This document shows, piece by piece, positions 41,692-50,348 of a stretch of 64,000 nt of DNA (position 1 is the first letter of the stretch; the number at the start of each line of letters is the position of its first letter). The translations under genes and the position numbers were made by a program. This DNA comes from Myxococcales bacterium (lineage in GTDB: Bacteria > Myxococcota_A > Polyangia > Polyangiales > Polyangiaceae): NCBI GenBank assembly GCA_004193285.1, contig SECP01000009.1, forward strand, positions 62,001-126,000. The letters are read 5' to 3'. The notes beneath the pieces were generated by a model. It had not been told where the DNA came from and did no database searches. It saw only the letters and a list, made by a program, of their open reading frames with translations.

Positions 41692-43812
41692 TCAACGCAC
41701 CGAGATGTCGGCTTTGGGAGGTGCCTTCATCCCGGCGCCGATGTGAAAGCTCGTATGCGGCGGCTGGTTGTAAGACGCGTTTTGCGAAGTCACGTTCATT
41801 CGGTATTGCGGATCGTGCATCAGCGTAGGGATCCGGCGCTTGGTTGGGGCGGTCGTCGTGTAGATGCGCAAGTTGCCGCCGCACGAAAAGACGATCTCCT
41901 CTCGCCAGTCCCCGAATAGGTCCGCGCTCAGGTTCGGCACCGACTTGGAGCCGTTGATCGAGGTGCAGCCGGTGGCGGTCAGGCCTTCACCCTCGTCATC
42001 GTACTGGGTCACGGTGTTGCCGCTCAGGAGCTCGCGGCTCTCGTCGCCGTCCCACCACACGAGGAAGTTCGCTTGCCCCGGCGCCGCCCCGACTCGAGCT
42101 CCCGTCGCTGCGCTGCTCAGTCCGAAGCCGTTGCCCCAGATCTCCCCCCCTGGGCTCTCGGGGGATATGTCATCGGCGGCGCCGCGCGCAGGGCCTTCTT
42201 TGTTGCCAGTGCTGGGGCCTTCCACGATGAGCTCGCACGTCATCAAATCTCTCACGGTGTAAGCGGGCACGTTCTCGGCCTCGTAGATCTGGAAGACCTC
42301 CAGGCCTGGCCGCTCGAGCACCAGATCCCCCACGTGAATCGCGTCGCCGTGAGCGTAGAAGTCGACCGCGCAAACGCCCTTGCCGTCCGGACCAATCGTG
42401 GCGCCTCCGGGGATGATCTCTTGTCGGCCGTCGCCATCGCCGTCTGCCACCATCAAGCTGTGGACTCCCTTGCCCGCGTACGCGCGGTGCGCGGCGTCCT
42501 GGGTGTCGAACTTCCAGACCAGCTCGAGCTTTCCGTCGCGGTAGTTGTAGGCGCCGAAAGTGGTGCGCGCGTAGTAACCGCGCTGCATCACCGCGCTCGG
42601 CCGACCCGTCGCATCTAGAAACGCAACCGACGCGTTGTAGCGGTCGGAGCGGTTGCCGCTGTTGTCGCCGAAGCTGCCGCTGGAATAGGGCGCGTGGTAC
42701 GGAATGGTCGCGAGCTCCACCCCGTCTTTGCCGCGGAAGACGGTCAAGTACTCGGGACCGCTCACGATCTTGCCGTCCCCATTTCGGTAGTCGGCGTCGT
42801 CGTCGTCCATCGCGGCGGGGCCGGTGTGCAGAAAGTCGCCTTTGCCGTCCTTCGTGCCGGGCGCCGTCTTCACCACGAGCTCCGCGCTCCCGTCCCCATC
42901 CAAGTCGTAGACCAAGAAGGAGGTGGTGTGCTCGCTTTCGCGAATGTTGATGCCCAAGTCCACTCGCCAGAGGAACGTGCCATCCAGATCGTAGGCCGCG
43001 AACTTGGGCTGCCCGGTGACTCCCGGGTTGGACGAGTCTTGCGGCGAACGCTCCTCCTTCACGACGAGCTCGTAGTCCCCGTCCCCATTCAAGTCTCCCG
43101 GCGCGGTGTCGCCGGCGCGGTAGCTCGCGGTCGTCTTCAAGGGCACTTGCAAGTAGGGCTGAGGCCAGGTGCTCGTCCCCGCGCTCGCGGTCCGGTTGTC
43201 CGCCGAGTCGCCCTGCTCCACTCCGGAGGCGATGGCGCGAACCGTGTACTTGGCGGTCGCGGAAGCCCCCGCATCCACGTAATTCGTGGAATCCACGATG
43301 GGAGCAGGATTTACCTTCAGGCCGTCGCGGTAAACGTTGAAGCCGGTATCCGCTGCCTCGTAACCGAGCAGCCGCCAGCTCACGAAGTTGCCGTCGCCCG
43401 CGCGAACCGCCACGACGCCGCGGCAAAGGTTCTCCATCTGCAGCTTGCCGGTGCCCAGGGCCGGGTTCACACCGCACGCGGAGCTCGGTGCAGGGCCGCC
43501 GCCCGTGCCTGCGCCGCTCGCGTCGCCCCCGCTGCCAGATGCTCCGGCGGCGCCGGCAGTTCCGCCCGCGGTGCTCGCGCCGGCGGCGGTGCTGCCGCTG
43601 CCGCCACTCTGCGACGCGCCAGCGCTACCGCCGGAAGCGGCCCCTCCCGCGTTCGTACCGCCCGCGGCCGCGCCCGCCACACTGGCGCCCGACGCACCAT
43701 CCGGTGGCCCCGGCTCATTGCTCGAAGAGCCACACGCGGCGAGCGCAGCAACTAGCCACGCGCTCATCGATGCTGCACCCAATCCAACGGAACCAACGCT
43801 GTGTTTCGACAT
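41692..43812 (-). CDS. PL11-type rhamnogalacturonan lyase lipoprotein
   Basis: This 706-residue secreted lipoprotein has a signal peptide ending in LAAC (Cys27) and a Gly/Ser/Ala-rich linker to about residue 110 (like the other linkers in this genome). It then carries a beta-propeller enzyme of polysaccharide lyase family 11 (rhamnogalacturonan lyase, YesW/YesX-like). PL11-like segments include NLCRGVVAVRAGDGNFVSWR, GDLNGDGDYELVVK, VYDLDGDGSAELVVK (calcium-binding turns) and LSADLFGDWREEIVF. It cleaves the rhamnogalacturonan-I backbone outside the cell or at its surface. The ATG at 43812 is preferred to the one at 43833, as it directly precedes the signal. A lipoprotein with two CBM35-like domains is divergently transcribed. 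Confidence 0.88.
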   Translation of the reverse strand: MSKHSVGSVGLGAASMSAWLVAALAACGSSSNEPGPPDGASGASVAGAAAGGTNAGGAASGGSAGASQSGGSGSTAAGASTAGGTAGAAGASGSGGDASGAGTGGGPAPSSACGVNPALGTGKLQMENLCRGVVAVRAGDGNFVSWRLLGYEAADTGFNVYRDGLKVNPAPIVDSTNYVDAGASATAKYTVRAIASGVEQGDSADNRTASAGTSTWPQPYLQVPLKTTASYRAGDTAPGDLNGDGDYELVVKEERSPQDSSNPGVTGQPKFAAYDLDGTFLWRVDLGINIRESEHTTSFLVYDLDGDGSAELVVKTAPGTKDGKGDFLHTGPAAMDDDDADYRNGDGKIVSGPEYLTVFRGKDGVELATIPYHAPYSSGSFGDNSGNRSDRYNASVAFLDATGRPSAVMQRGYYARTTFGAYNYRDGKLELVWKFDTQDAAHRAYAGKGVHSLMVADGDGDGRQEIIPGGATIGPDGKGVCAVDFYAHGDAIHVGDLVLERPGLEVFQIYEAENVPAYTVRDLMTCELIVEGPSTGNKEGPARGAADDISPESPGGEIWGNGFGLSSAATGARVGAAPGQANFLVWWDGDESRELLSGNTVTQYDDEGEGLTATGCTSINGSKSVPNLSADLFGDWREEIVFSCGGNLRIYTTTAPTKRRIPTLMHDPQYRMNVTSQNASYNQPPHTSFHIGAGMKAPPKADISVR

Positions 43813-44292
43813 GGGAATCGCTACGGAGGCCACACCTTCGCGCGTACGCAGCGCGCGTAGCCGAGGTGCACGATTCGCTCGGCTTCATGAAGAGAAGGGG
43901 CGAGGACGCCGCCAGATCACCGCAAATGTGCGTCTGACTGCACTTTTACCCGCCTCACCTCCCGACCCCGTCCCACGCCGCTTCGGTCCCGTGAGTTGGT
44001 GAAGATCCTTCACTCGAGGCGGCGGGTCGGAGCGGAGCGACCTTCGTCGCGCTCGCCTCGGCGCGCAGGTTTCGATCCGCCAGCAACGCCGACCCTCGCT
44101 CGTCCGCGCGCACACCAGCAGAGCACTCTCACCCTTGGGTATTATTAGCGGCGCGCTTTCCGCAACTCGCCACCATCGTCACATCAAATCTGATGTTGAC
44201 CATCGGAGTTGCGAACACTACGTACTGCGCGGGCCGAGCACGAGCATCAGACTCGTGGGTTATCGGCATTTCAAAACAGAAGAGGGATTCAC
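43813..44292. other. Divergent intergenic region between PL11 and CBM35 genes
   Basis: This 480-bp region has no convincing gene. It carries the palindrome ACATCAAATCTGATGT (44181-44196; 6-4-6) directly next to a -35-like TTGACC (44196-44201); the -10 position 17 bp on (TACGTA) is weak. A good Shine-Dalgarno (GAGGG) precedes the CBM35 gene start. The rest is ordinary high-GC sequence. Confidence 0.45.
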
Positions 44293-45183
44293 ATGAATTG
44301 GCACGCGTTTGCGGTGGGTATGGGGCTTGCGTTGTCTTCCGTCGGCTGCTCGGGCGGCTTCGAAGAGAGCGTCGGAGGCGATGAGGACGTGGGCTCATCA
44401 CAGGCCGCCCTGACCACCACCTATCAGGCAGAAAATGCTTTCGACATCGACGAAGGCGTCATCGAAACCATCAACGCCGGTTACCGGGGCACCGGCTATC
44501 TGAACATCAACAACTTCAACAACACGTTCGCCTGGTACATCGTCAACCGCCCCGTGGCGGGCACGGCGGCGGTGACGGTGCGCTACGCGAACGGCGGCAC
44601 CACGAACCGACCGATCCGCGTTCAGGCCGGCACTGCCGCGACGATCGCGGGCGCGCCGACCGGCTCGTGGACGACGTGGGCTACTGCGACCGTCAACGTG
44701 AGCTTCTCCGCCGGCAACAACGACCTCATCCTCGGCAGCGTCTCCAACGACGGCATGCCCAACGTGGACGAGTTCTCGATCGCGAAGACGTTCACCACCA
44801 CGTATCAGGCGGAGAACGCGTTCGACACGGAAGAGGGCGTGGACGAAGCCATCCACGCCGGCTACACCGGCGCCGGCTACCTCAACATCGACAACGACGC
44901 GAACACGTTCGCCTGGTACATCGTGACCTCGCCGGCGACGGTGCCGGTCACGGTACCGGTCACGGTTCGCTACGCCAACGGCACGACCGGCAACCGCCCC
45001 ATCTCGGTTCACACCGGCGGCACTGCGGGCGCGCAGATCACCGCGCCGCCGACCGGCTCGTGGTCGACTTGGACGACGGCGACCGTGAACATCACCTTCG
45101 CTCCGGGAGACAACGACTTCTTCCTGGGCAGCGTGGTGAGCGGCGGGATGCCGAACATCGATAAGTTCGACATCACCTGGTAA
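44293..45183 (+). CDS. Lipoprotein with two tandem CBM35-like carbohydrate-binding domains
   Basis: This 296-residue secreted lipoprotein has a signal ending in SSVGC (Cys19), then a short acidic linker and two tandem repeats of about 125 residues. Each starts with TTYQAENAFD and has AGYxGxGYLNI, NTFAWYIV, VRYANG, GSWxTWxTATVN and DxxLGSVxxxGMPN-D-F. This pattern fits family 35 carbohydrate-binding modules, which bind uronic acid or pectin/mannan-type glycans with calcium. No catalytic domain is attached, so it probably acts as a surface glycan binder for the divergently encoded rhamnogalacturonan lyase. The ATG at 44293 is supported by GAGGG nine bases upstream. A strong terminator follows the gene. 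Confidence 0.85.
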   Translation: MNWHAFAVGMGLALSSVGCSGGFEESVGGDEDVGSSQAALTTTYQAENAFDIDEGVIETINAGYRGTGYLNINNFNNTFAWYIVNRPVAGTAAVTVRYANGGTTNRPIRVQAGTAATIAGAPTGSWTTWATATVNVSFSAGNNDLILGSVSNDGMPNVDEFSIAKTFTTTYQAENAFDTEEGVDEAIHAGYTGAGYLNIDNDANTFAWYIVTSPATVPVTVPVTVRYANGTTGNRPISVHTGGTAGAQITAPPTGSWSTWTTATVNITFAPGDNDFFLGSVVSGGMPNIDKFDITW

Positions 45184-45202
45184 TCCCCCGCGGCTGACGA
45201 CA

Positions 45203-45240
45203 GAGCTGCACGTCTTGCACGTGCAGCTCGTCGTTTTTTT
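45203..45240 (+). terminator. Rho-independent terminator after the CBM35 lipoprotein gene
   Basis: A perfect 11-bp stem GAGCTGCACGT/ACGTGCAGCTC (45203-45213 and 45219-45229) with a five-base loop is followed by a run of seven T (45234-45240), 20 bp after the stop codon. It also separates this gene from the convergent GlsB/YeaQ-type gene. Confidence 0.92.
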
Positions 45241-45246
45241 GGCGCG

Positions 45247-45486
45247 CTACTTCCGGCCCAAGATCAGCAGCAGCACGATCGCGCCGATGATGCTGCCGAT
45301 CCAGCCCGCGCTGTGCACTCGCAAGGCGTTGCCGGCGATGATGTTGCCGATCAGCCCGCCGATGAACGAGCCCGCGATGCCGATGAGCGTCGTGCGCAGG
45401 ATGCCCATCTTCTGCGATCCGGGCATCAGCGCGCGCGCGATGAGCCCAACGATGAAGCCGAATACCAGAAAGACGAGGAGGCTCAT
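45247..45486 (-). CDS. GlsB/YeaQ/YmgE family small membrane protein
   Basis: This 79-residue protein of the transglycosylase-associated/GlsB family (PF04226 type) has the family features LVFLVFGFIVGLIARALMPG at the N-terminus, LIGIAGSFIGGLIGNIIAG in the middle and a C-terminal hydrophobic segment GWIGSIIGAIVLLLIL. It has three membrane segments and is an inner-membrane protein whose exact role is unknown, though it is linked to stress in several bacteria. The stop lies 6 bp after the T-run of the convergent terminator. Confidence 0.92.
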   Translation of the reverse strand: MSLLVFLVFGFIVGLIARALMPGSQKMGILRTTLIGIAGSFIGGLIGNIIAGNALRVHSAGWIGSIIGAIVLLLILGRK

Positions 45487-45669
45487 GGGCGGTGGTGGAG
45501 CGGCGCTCCGAGGTAGACCGTAGCAGACCGGTCACATCGAGCCTAACCGCGAGGTCTCGCGACGCTCCGTGGTCACGCGCTCGGCTCCCTGGCGCTCGGG
45601 CCGCCTGTGTCACGCGCTCCTTCAGCCGCGCCCACGCGCGCAGCTGCTAGCGCGAGGACCTGGAAAGCG

Positions 45670-45703
45670 AAAACCCCCGAAACCTTGCGGTTTCGAGGGT
45701 TTT
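45670..45703 (-). terminator. Rho-independent terminator of the tRNA-Asp gene
   Basis: On the minus strand, AAAACCCTCGAAACC and GGTTTCGGGGGTTTT form a 15-bp stem (one mismatch/wobble) around a GCAA loop, ending in a run of four T. It starts 6 bp beyond the 3' end of the tRNA, as expected for its terminator. Confidence 0.85.
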
Positions 45704-45707
45704 CCTC

Positions 45708-45783
<76 letters not shown>

Positions 45784-45994
45784 GTGAGCGGCGGGGCGGT
45801 TCATACCACAGCGATCAGTCTTCACAACGAAAAAGTGCGTTCGGTTTCGCATTCGTGCCGGCGCTGCGACGAGCCCCTCTTTTCGCCCGTGATTTTGCGT
45901 CGTGAAAGGTGCGCGTGAACACTGTGCTGGCTGCGCCCGAGGCGGCGTGCTCTGGCGGACGACGAGCCGAGGGCTCACAAAGGAATGGAGGCCA

Positions 45995-46942
45995 TTGAGC
46001 CAAACCGTTTCCGCACCGCCGAGGCCGGTTGCCGCACCGACTGAGCGACCGTCCGTTCGGGCACGACAGGACGCGCTGTGGGGAGCGCTGTGCGTGGTGG
46101 GCTCCGCGGTCGCCTTCTCGGCCAAAGCGGTGATTGCCAAGGTGGGCTACGGGCTCGGCGCGGACCCACCGACCTTGCTCGCGCTGCGCATGGGGTTTGC
46201 GCTGCCGTTCTTCGCGGTGGCGGCGCTCCTCACCTCACGCGGGCGCGCTCCCCTTCCGCGCTCCGAGCTCGGCAAGATCGTCGGGCTGGGCGTGCTGGGC
46301 TATTACCTCGCGAGCGTCTTCGACTTTTACGGACTCGTCTACATCTCCGCCGGTTTAGAGCGACTCATCCTGTTCGTGTACCCCACGCTCGTGGTGCTGA
46401 TGTCGGCGTGGCTCTTCAAAACGCCGATCACGCGCCGCACGGTTTGGGCGCTCGGGCTCACTTACGGCGGCGTGCTGCTCGCGGTGAAAACGGAGACCGC
46501 GAGCTCTTCCGGCCCGGGACTATGGGCCGGCGTTTCACTCATCTTCGCTTGCGCGCTCAGCTACGCCGCCTACCTGGTCGGCAGCGGCCGGCTCATTCCG
46601 CGGGTCGGCTCCTTGCGGTTCACCGCCCTCGCCATGATCGTCTCGACCGCGGCCATGCTGCTCCACTTCGCGGTCGTCGGCGGTCACTTCGGCGGTCACC
46701 CGGCGCCGGTCTACGTCGTCGGCGCCCTCCTGGCCTTCGTCTGCACGGTGCTCCCCGTCTTCCTGCTCGCGGAAGGCATTCGCCGCATCGGCGCCGGTCC
46801 CGCCGCAATCATCGGCGCGGTCGGTCCCGTCTCCACCATTGCGCTCGCCCACTGGGTGCTCGGCGAGCCTGTCCACCTGGTCCAGGGTCTGGGCACGCTC
46901 CTCGTGCTGGTCGGGGCCACGGTCACCGCCCGCAGTCGCTAA
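45995..46942 (+). CDS. EamA/DMT family permease
   Basis: This integral-membrane transporter of the drug/metabolite superfamily has about ten hydrophobic segments arranged as two EamA repeats. Both show the usual pattern (ALWGALCVVGSAVAFSAKAVIAK with the following VGY, and later GAVGPVSTIALAHWVLGEP). The second half ends with LVLVGATVTARSR. The substrate is unknown. The frame is open upstream to 45902 (GTG), but residues there look unlike coding sequence; the TTG at 45995 has a strong GGAATGGAGG-like Shine-Dalgarno directly upstream and leads into a short hydrophilic N-terminus. Start certainty is moderate. A tRNA-Val gene follows. Confidence 0.88.
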   Translation: MSQTVSAPPRPVAAPTERPSVRARQDALWGALCVVGSAVAFSAKAVIAKVGYGLGADPPTLLALRMGFALPFFAVAALLTSRGRAPLPRSELGKIVGLGVLGYYLASVFDFYGLVYISAGLERLILFVYPTLVVLMSAWLFKTPITRRTVWALGLTYGGVLLAVKTETASSSGPGLWAGVSLIFACALSYAAYLVGSGRLIPRVGSLRFTALAMIVSTAAMLLHFAVVGGHFGGHPAPVYVVGALLAFVCTVLPVFLLAEGIRRIGAGPAAIIGAVGPVSTIALAHWVLGEPVHLVQGLGTLLVLVGATVTARSR

Positions 46943-47035
46943 CTCACGGGCCGACGCGCCTGGCCTGCGATTTCCCGCGGGCCAAGCGACAGGCTTCACG
47001 CGCGCGCCGGGGGCGTGCTACGTACTCGCCACCGC

Positions 47036-47107
47036 AGGCGGGTAGCTCAGCGGTAGAGCTCTGGTTTTACACACCGGCTGTCGCAGGTTCAATCCCTGTC
47101 CCGCCTA
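47036..47107 (+). tRNA. tRNA-Val (anticodon TAC)
   Basis: The 72-nt sequence folds as a cloverleaf. The acceptor is AGGCGGG/CCCGCCT with discriminator A. The D-arm is AGCTCAGCGGTAGAGCT. The anticodon stem is CTGGT/ACCGG with loop TTTACAC, giving anticodon TAC. The T-arm is GCAGG-TTCAATC-CCTGT. CCA is not encoded (CCG follows). The anticodon reads GUA-type Val codons. Confidence 0.93.
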
Positions 47108-47208
47108 CCGAACTCTCGTTGCTTCTTCTTGCTGGGGGGCTGCCTCAAACGCAGCCCGCCTGGCAGAAGCTCTCGTGTCGACCTCGGGCAGCGAGGCCGC
47201 GCTCTGAA

Positions 47209-48350
47209 TCACGTTGCTGCGGCTTCGCGCGGCGACGGCGGCTCGGAGCGCAGCCAACCGAAGCGGAAGCCTTCCCCTTCGAGCGCGCGCTGCAGGCTCC
47301 GCAGTAGCGCGAGCGGCACGAAGAAGACGACGCACGGGACGAATAGCGCGGCCAGCAAGCCGATGAGAGCGAGCGGGCGCGGCCAAACCTCCCTGCCCGC
47401 GAGCGCGATCAAAGGATACGCCGAGATGATCGCGGGCATCACCCAGACCACGAACACGATCGCGACCGGCACCTCGAACGCGACGAGCACGAACAACGGA
47501 ATGGCAGCGACGTACGAGCCCATCGCCAGCAACAGCGCTTGATGGAGGCGTGCGAGCCGGAAGCCGCGCCGCGGATCCGTCGCGGCCTCTGGGTAGGTCC
47601 CGTGGAACACGGAGCCCGTTGCGAGCTCGAACAGCACCACGCCGACCAGCATTGGCCATAAGTAGGCGCACAGGCTGGCTAGGTAGCTGAGGAAGCCGCT
47701 GGGCCCGCCCCTCCCGATTTCCTGAACGATGCGGACCGGACCTGCCACCTCCGTTTTGTCGCTGGCGTGAGTCGCGCGAGCCGCGAACGCCTCCCACGTG
47801 CTCCTGACGACGAAGCCGGGGGTCACGAGCGCACGACGTAGGACCTCCGCCGCGCCGAGCGACTGATTGACGGTTTGAGCCGTGACACCGATTTTTCCCT
47901 TTCGCGGCGTGATGTTCAGCTCGCGCCGCTCGCCGCCTCGCTCCACCTCGACCTCGACCGGCCCCGTCTGTTTCCCGACCTCGCCCGCAGCTCGTCCCAC
48001 GTGCCGACCGCGCGCTCGCCGACGCGAACGACGCGATCGCCGTCGACCATGCCCGCGTCTTGCGCCGGCCCAGGCGCCACCGCCACGTATGCGCCCGCGC
48101 GCGTGACCGCGTCGCCGTGCACGGCGTAGTGCGCGCCGAACAGAGCCGCGCTCAGGCACCAGGGCGCCGCCGCCGCGGCAACGCGAATGGCCGCCAGCCG
48201 CCACCACTCCGCCACCGGCCTCTGAGCGCTGAACCAGCGAAAGCCCGTCACGCCCACGAGCCGCCCGACTCCACGCGCCGCGAGCGTCATCGACCCCGCG
48301 AGCAACAGAAAAAGACTCAAGTACCCGAACACGCCAACCACCACCGCCAT
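47209..48350 (-). pseudogene. Frameshifted, degenerate S2P/RseP-like membrane protein with PDZ domain
   Basis: The sequence reads as one protein split by a frameshift near 47985. The first part (48350 down) has membrane segments and a PDZ start (GDRVVRVGERAVGTWDEL). The second part is in another frame and continues the PDZ (VGKQTGPVEVEVERGGERRE). It then has a RseP-like VAGPVRIVQEIG segment and several membrane segments (LWPMLVGVVLFELATGS, VFVVWVMPAIISAYPLIAL). One missing base in the region GCGAGGTC would restore the reading. The S2P zinc motif HExxH is not seen; at the matching place stands LAGSMTLAAR. So even without the shift it would be a protease-dead homologue. A sequencing error is an alternative to a real mutation. 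Confidence 0.7.
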
Positions 48351-48448
48351 CAGCGAAACGTAGCCGACCTTGCGCTTCCAGAGCGCGAGAAGTCACGCCC
48401 GCTCGTCTGAAGGGCGCAAGTGGCCGGCGCAAGTAGCCTAGTGGATTC

Positions 48449-49669
48449 ATGACCTCGCGCTTTCGTGCGAACCTCCACACGGCAATCGTGCGCGCCTCCG
48501 TCTCCTCTCCTCGCCTCCCAACGGTAGCCTGCTCGGTGTTCGCGACGCTTGGTTGGCTCGCAGGCTGCGACTCGAAGCCCATCATCACCGGTGCGCCGAG
48601 CGACGGCGCCTCCGGCGCGGGTGCGACCAGCGACGCAGGCGCGAGCGGGCAAGCCGGAGCGCAGCCAGAGCCGCTCTTCGAAGGCGGCATCACGGTGCTG
48701 CAGCGCGCGGTGCTGTCGAGCGACGCGGGCGCGGAGTTTCAGCAGCAGGCCTCGGTGAGCGTGGATTTCGGCCATGAGCCGGTCGCGCGCGGCACGCTCC
48801 GCATTCAGCTCGAGTCTCCGTGCTACCCGTTCGAAGGTTGGAAGACGCAGCGCACGACGCCGGGTCATTTCTGGCCGGACGCGTGCGACGCCTTCGACCG
48901 CTTGTTCTTGATCTCGCTGGACGGCGAGGACGGCGGCGTTGAACGCGGCGGGACGCCGGGCATCGAGCTCGCCCGCGCCATCACTCCGTTCGGCGGCCCG
49001 CTCGCTTTCGAGGTGGACGTCACGGATGTGGTGAACGGCCTCCCCGGCGAGCACACCCTGCGCATCGAGATTCCGACCTATAGCGATCCGGAGGGCAAAG
49101 TGAGCGGTTCGGCCGGGTCTTGGCTCGTCTCGGCGAACGTGCAGCTGGTACCCGGGCCGCCGCCACGGGACGTGCTCGCAGTGGTGCCGCTGGCTTTCTC
49201 GGCGCAAACGGTCGCGACGCCGGAGCCGTTCGAGCTCCGGGTGCCGGAAGGCGCAACCTCCGCGCGGCTCGAATACCGAGCCACCGGTCACGGCCAAGGC
49301 GTCGGCGCGCGGCCGGACTGCATCGGTCCCGCGGAGGAGTTTTGCCATCGGACCCACGTGCTCTCACTAGACGGCACGGAGCTCGGCACCCTCGATCCGT
49401 GGCGCGTGGACTGTGACCAGCTGTGCACGCTCACCGTCAATGACTCCGGCAACGGCATCGAGCAATACTGCCTGGAGAACCCGTGCGGAGCGATCCAGAG
49501 TGTGCGCGCGCCGCGCGCCAACTGGTGCCCTGGCAGCGTCACCCCGCCGTTCGTTCTCGAGAATCAGGAGCTGGCAGAGCCGGGGACCCACCAGCTCTCG
49601 CTCGCCATGAATCGCGTGGCCGAGGGCGGCAGCTGGCTCGTGTCCGCGACCTTCTTCGCCTTTCGGTAA
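48449..49669 (+). CDS. PNGase F-like (peptide-N-glycosidase F-related) lipoprotein
   Basis: This 406-residue exported protein has a long leader ending in LAGC (Cys40), then a short Ala/Ser/Gly linker. It continues with two beta-rich domains resembling the N- and C-terminal halves of peptide-N-glycosidase F. The C-terminal half has the characteristic VPEGATSARLEYRATGHG, EEFCHRTHVLSLDG, VDCDQLCTL and RANWCPGSVTPPFVL segments, with several Cys that are probably disulphide-bonded. PNGase F removes N-glycans from glycoproteins. Whether the catalytic Asp/Glu set is complete cannot be told by eye, so a glycan-binding or other role remains open. It is divergent from the degenerate S2P-like gene, and its transcript seems to be separate. 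Confidence 0.72.
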   Translation: MTSRFRANLHTAIVRASVSSPRLPTVACSVFATLGWLAGCDSKPIITGAPSDGASGAGATSDAGASGQAGAQPEPLFEGGITVLQRAVLSSDAGAEFQQQASVSVDFGHEPVARGTLRIQLESPCYPFEGWKTQRTTPGHFWPDACDAFDRLFLISLDGEDGGVERGGTPGIELARAITPFGGPLAFEVDVTDVVNGLPGEHTLRIEIPTYSDPEGKVSGSAGSWLVSANVQLVPGPPPRDVLAVVPLAFSAQTVATPEPFELRVPEGATSARLEYRATGHGQGVGARPDCIGPAEEFCHRTHVLSLDGTELGTLDPWRVDCDQLCTLTVNDSGNGIEQYCLENPCGAIQSVRAPRANWCPGSVTPPFVLENQELAEPGTHQLSLAMNRVAEGGSWLVSATFFAFR

Positions 49670-49704
49670 AAGCACCGTAAAAACCACGTTCTTCAACGAC
49701 CCGC

Positions 49705-49733
49705 TTGACGAATAGAACGACCGTTCGTATTAC
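49705..49733 (+). promoter_or_regulatory. Sigma-70-type promoter with palindromic operator for the TetR-hydrolase operon
   Basis: A TTGACG -35 (49705-49710) and a TATTAC -10 (49728-49733) are spaced by exactly 17 bp. The spacer holds the perfect 5-2-5 palindrome GAACGACCGTTC (49715-49726), a typical TetR-family operator position that would block RNA polymerase. The start codon GTG at 49743 lies just 10 bp after the -10, so the transcript is probably leaderless or nearly so. Confidence 0.8.
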
Positions 49734-49742
49734 TTACGGGCC

Positions 49743-50336
49743 GTGAGCAAAGGCGAGGAGACGCGCGACCGCATTGTGGACCGAGCCTTTCGCTTGGCCA
49801 GCCGCGACGGTTTGTCCGGCCTGAGCATCGGCAAGCTGGCGACCGAGCTGGGCCTCTCCAAGAGCGGGCTGTTCGCGCACTTCGGCTCCAAAGAAGGCCT
49901 GGAGCTGGAGGTGCTGAAGGCGGGCGCGGAGCGCTTCACCGAACAGGTGCTGCGCTCTTCTTTCTCCGCGCCACGCGGCGTGCCGCGCCTGCGCAAGCTC
50001 TTCAGGAACTGGCTGGCCTGGGTGACCGATCCAGCCCAGCCCGGCGGATGTGTGCTCTTTGCAGCCGCTGCCGAGCTGGACGACAGTGAGGGCCCACAGC
50101 GGGACTTCTTGGCGACATCGCAGGCCGCGCTCATGGCTGCGCTCGCGAAGGCTGCGCGAATGGGCGTAGAGTCCGGAGAGCTCCGTCAGGACCTGGACTG
50201 CGAGCAGTTCGCGTTCGAGCTCCAAGGTATCTTGATGGCTTATCATCACTCGCGGCGGCTGCTGCGCGATCCCAAGGCCGAAGCGCGCGCCAAGAGCGCG
50301 TTCGAACGTCTGCTCCAAACGAGCGCCATGAGCTGA
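49743..50336 (+). CDS. TetR/AcrR family transcriptional regulator
   Basis: This 197-residue TetR-type repressor has an N-terminal helix-turn-helix (LSIGKLATELGLSKSGLFAHFGSKEGLELEVL, about 26-57) and a helical ligand-binding C-terminal domain typical of the group with a CVLFAAAAELDD segment. The GTG at 49743 begins MSKGEETRDRIVDRAF, a classic TetR opening, so the start is well supported. The palindrome inside its own promoter indicates autorepression, and a second copy lies in the start region of the following alpha/beta hydrolase gene. The hydrolase gene starts 12 bp after its stop and is probably the target. The ligand is unknown. Confidence 0.93.
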   Translation: MSKGEETRDRIVDRAFRLASRDGLSGLSIGKLATELGLSKSGLFAHFGSKEGLELEVLKAGAERFTEQVLRSSFSAPRGVPRLRKLFRNWLAWVTDPAQPGGCVLFAAAAELDDSEGPQRDFLATSQAALMAALAKAARMGVESGELRQDLDCEQFAFELQGILMAYHHSRRLLRDPKAEARAKSAFERLLQTSAMS

Positions 50337-50348
50337 GAGGCACCTGTC

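Noticed and set aside
47105-47797. 230-codon minus-strand frame overlapping the degenerate S2P-like gene
   Set aside because: Arg/Gly-rich with no domain; the parallel frame carries the membrane segments.
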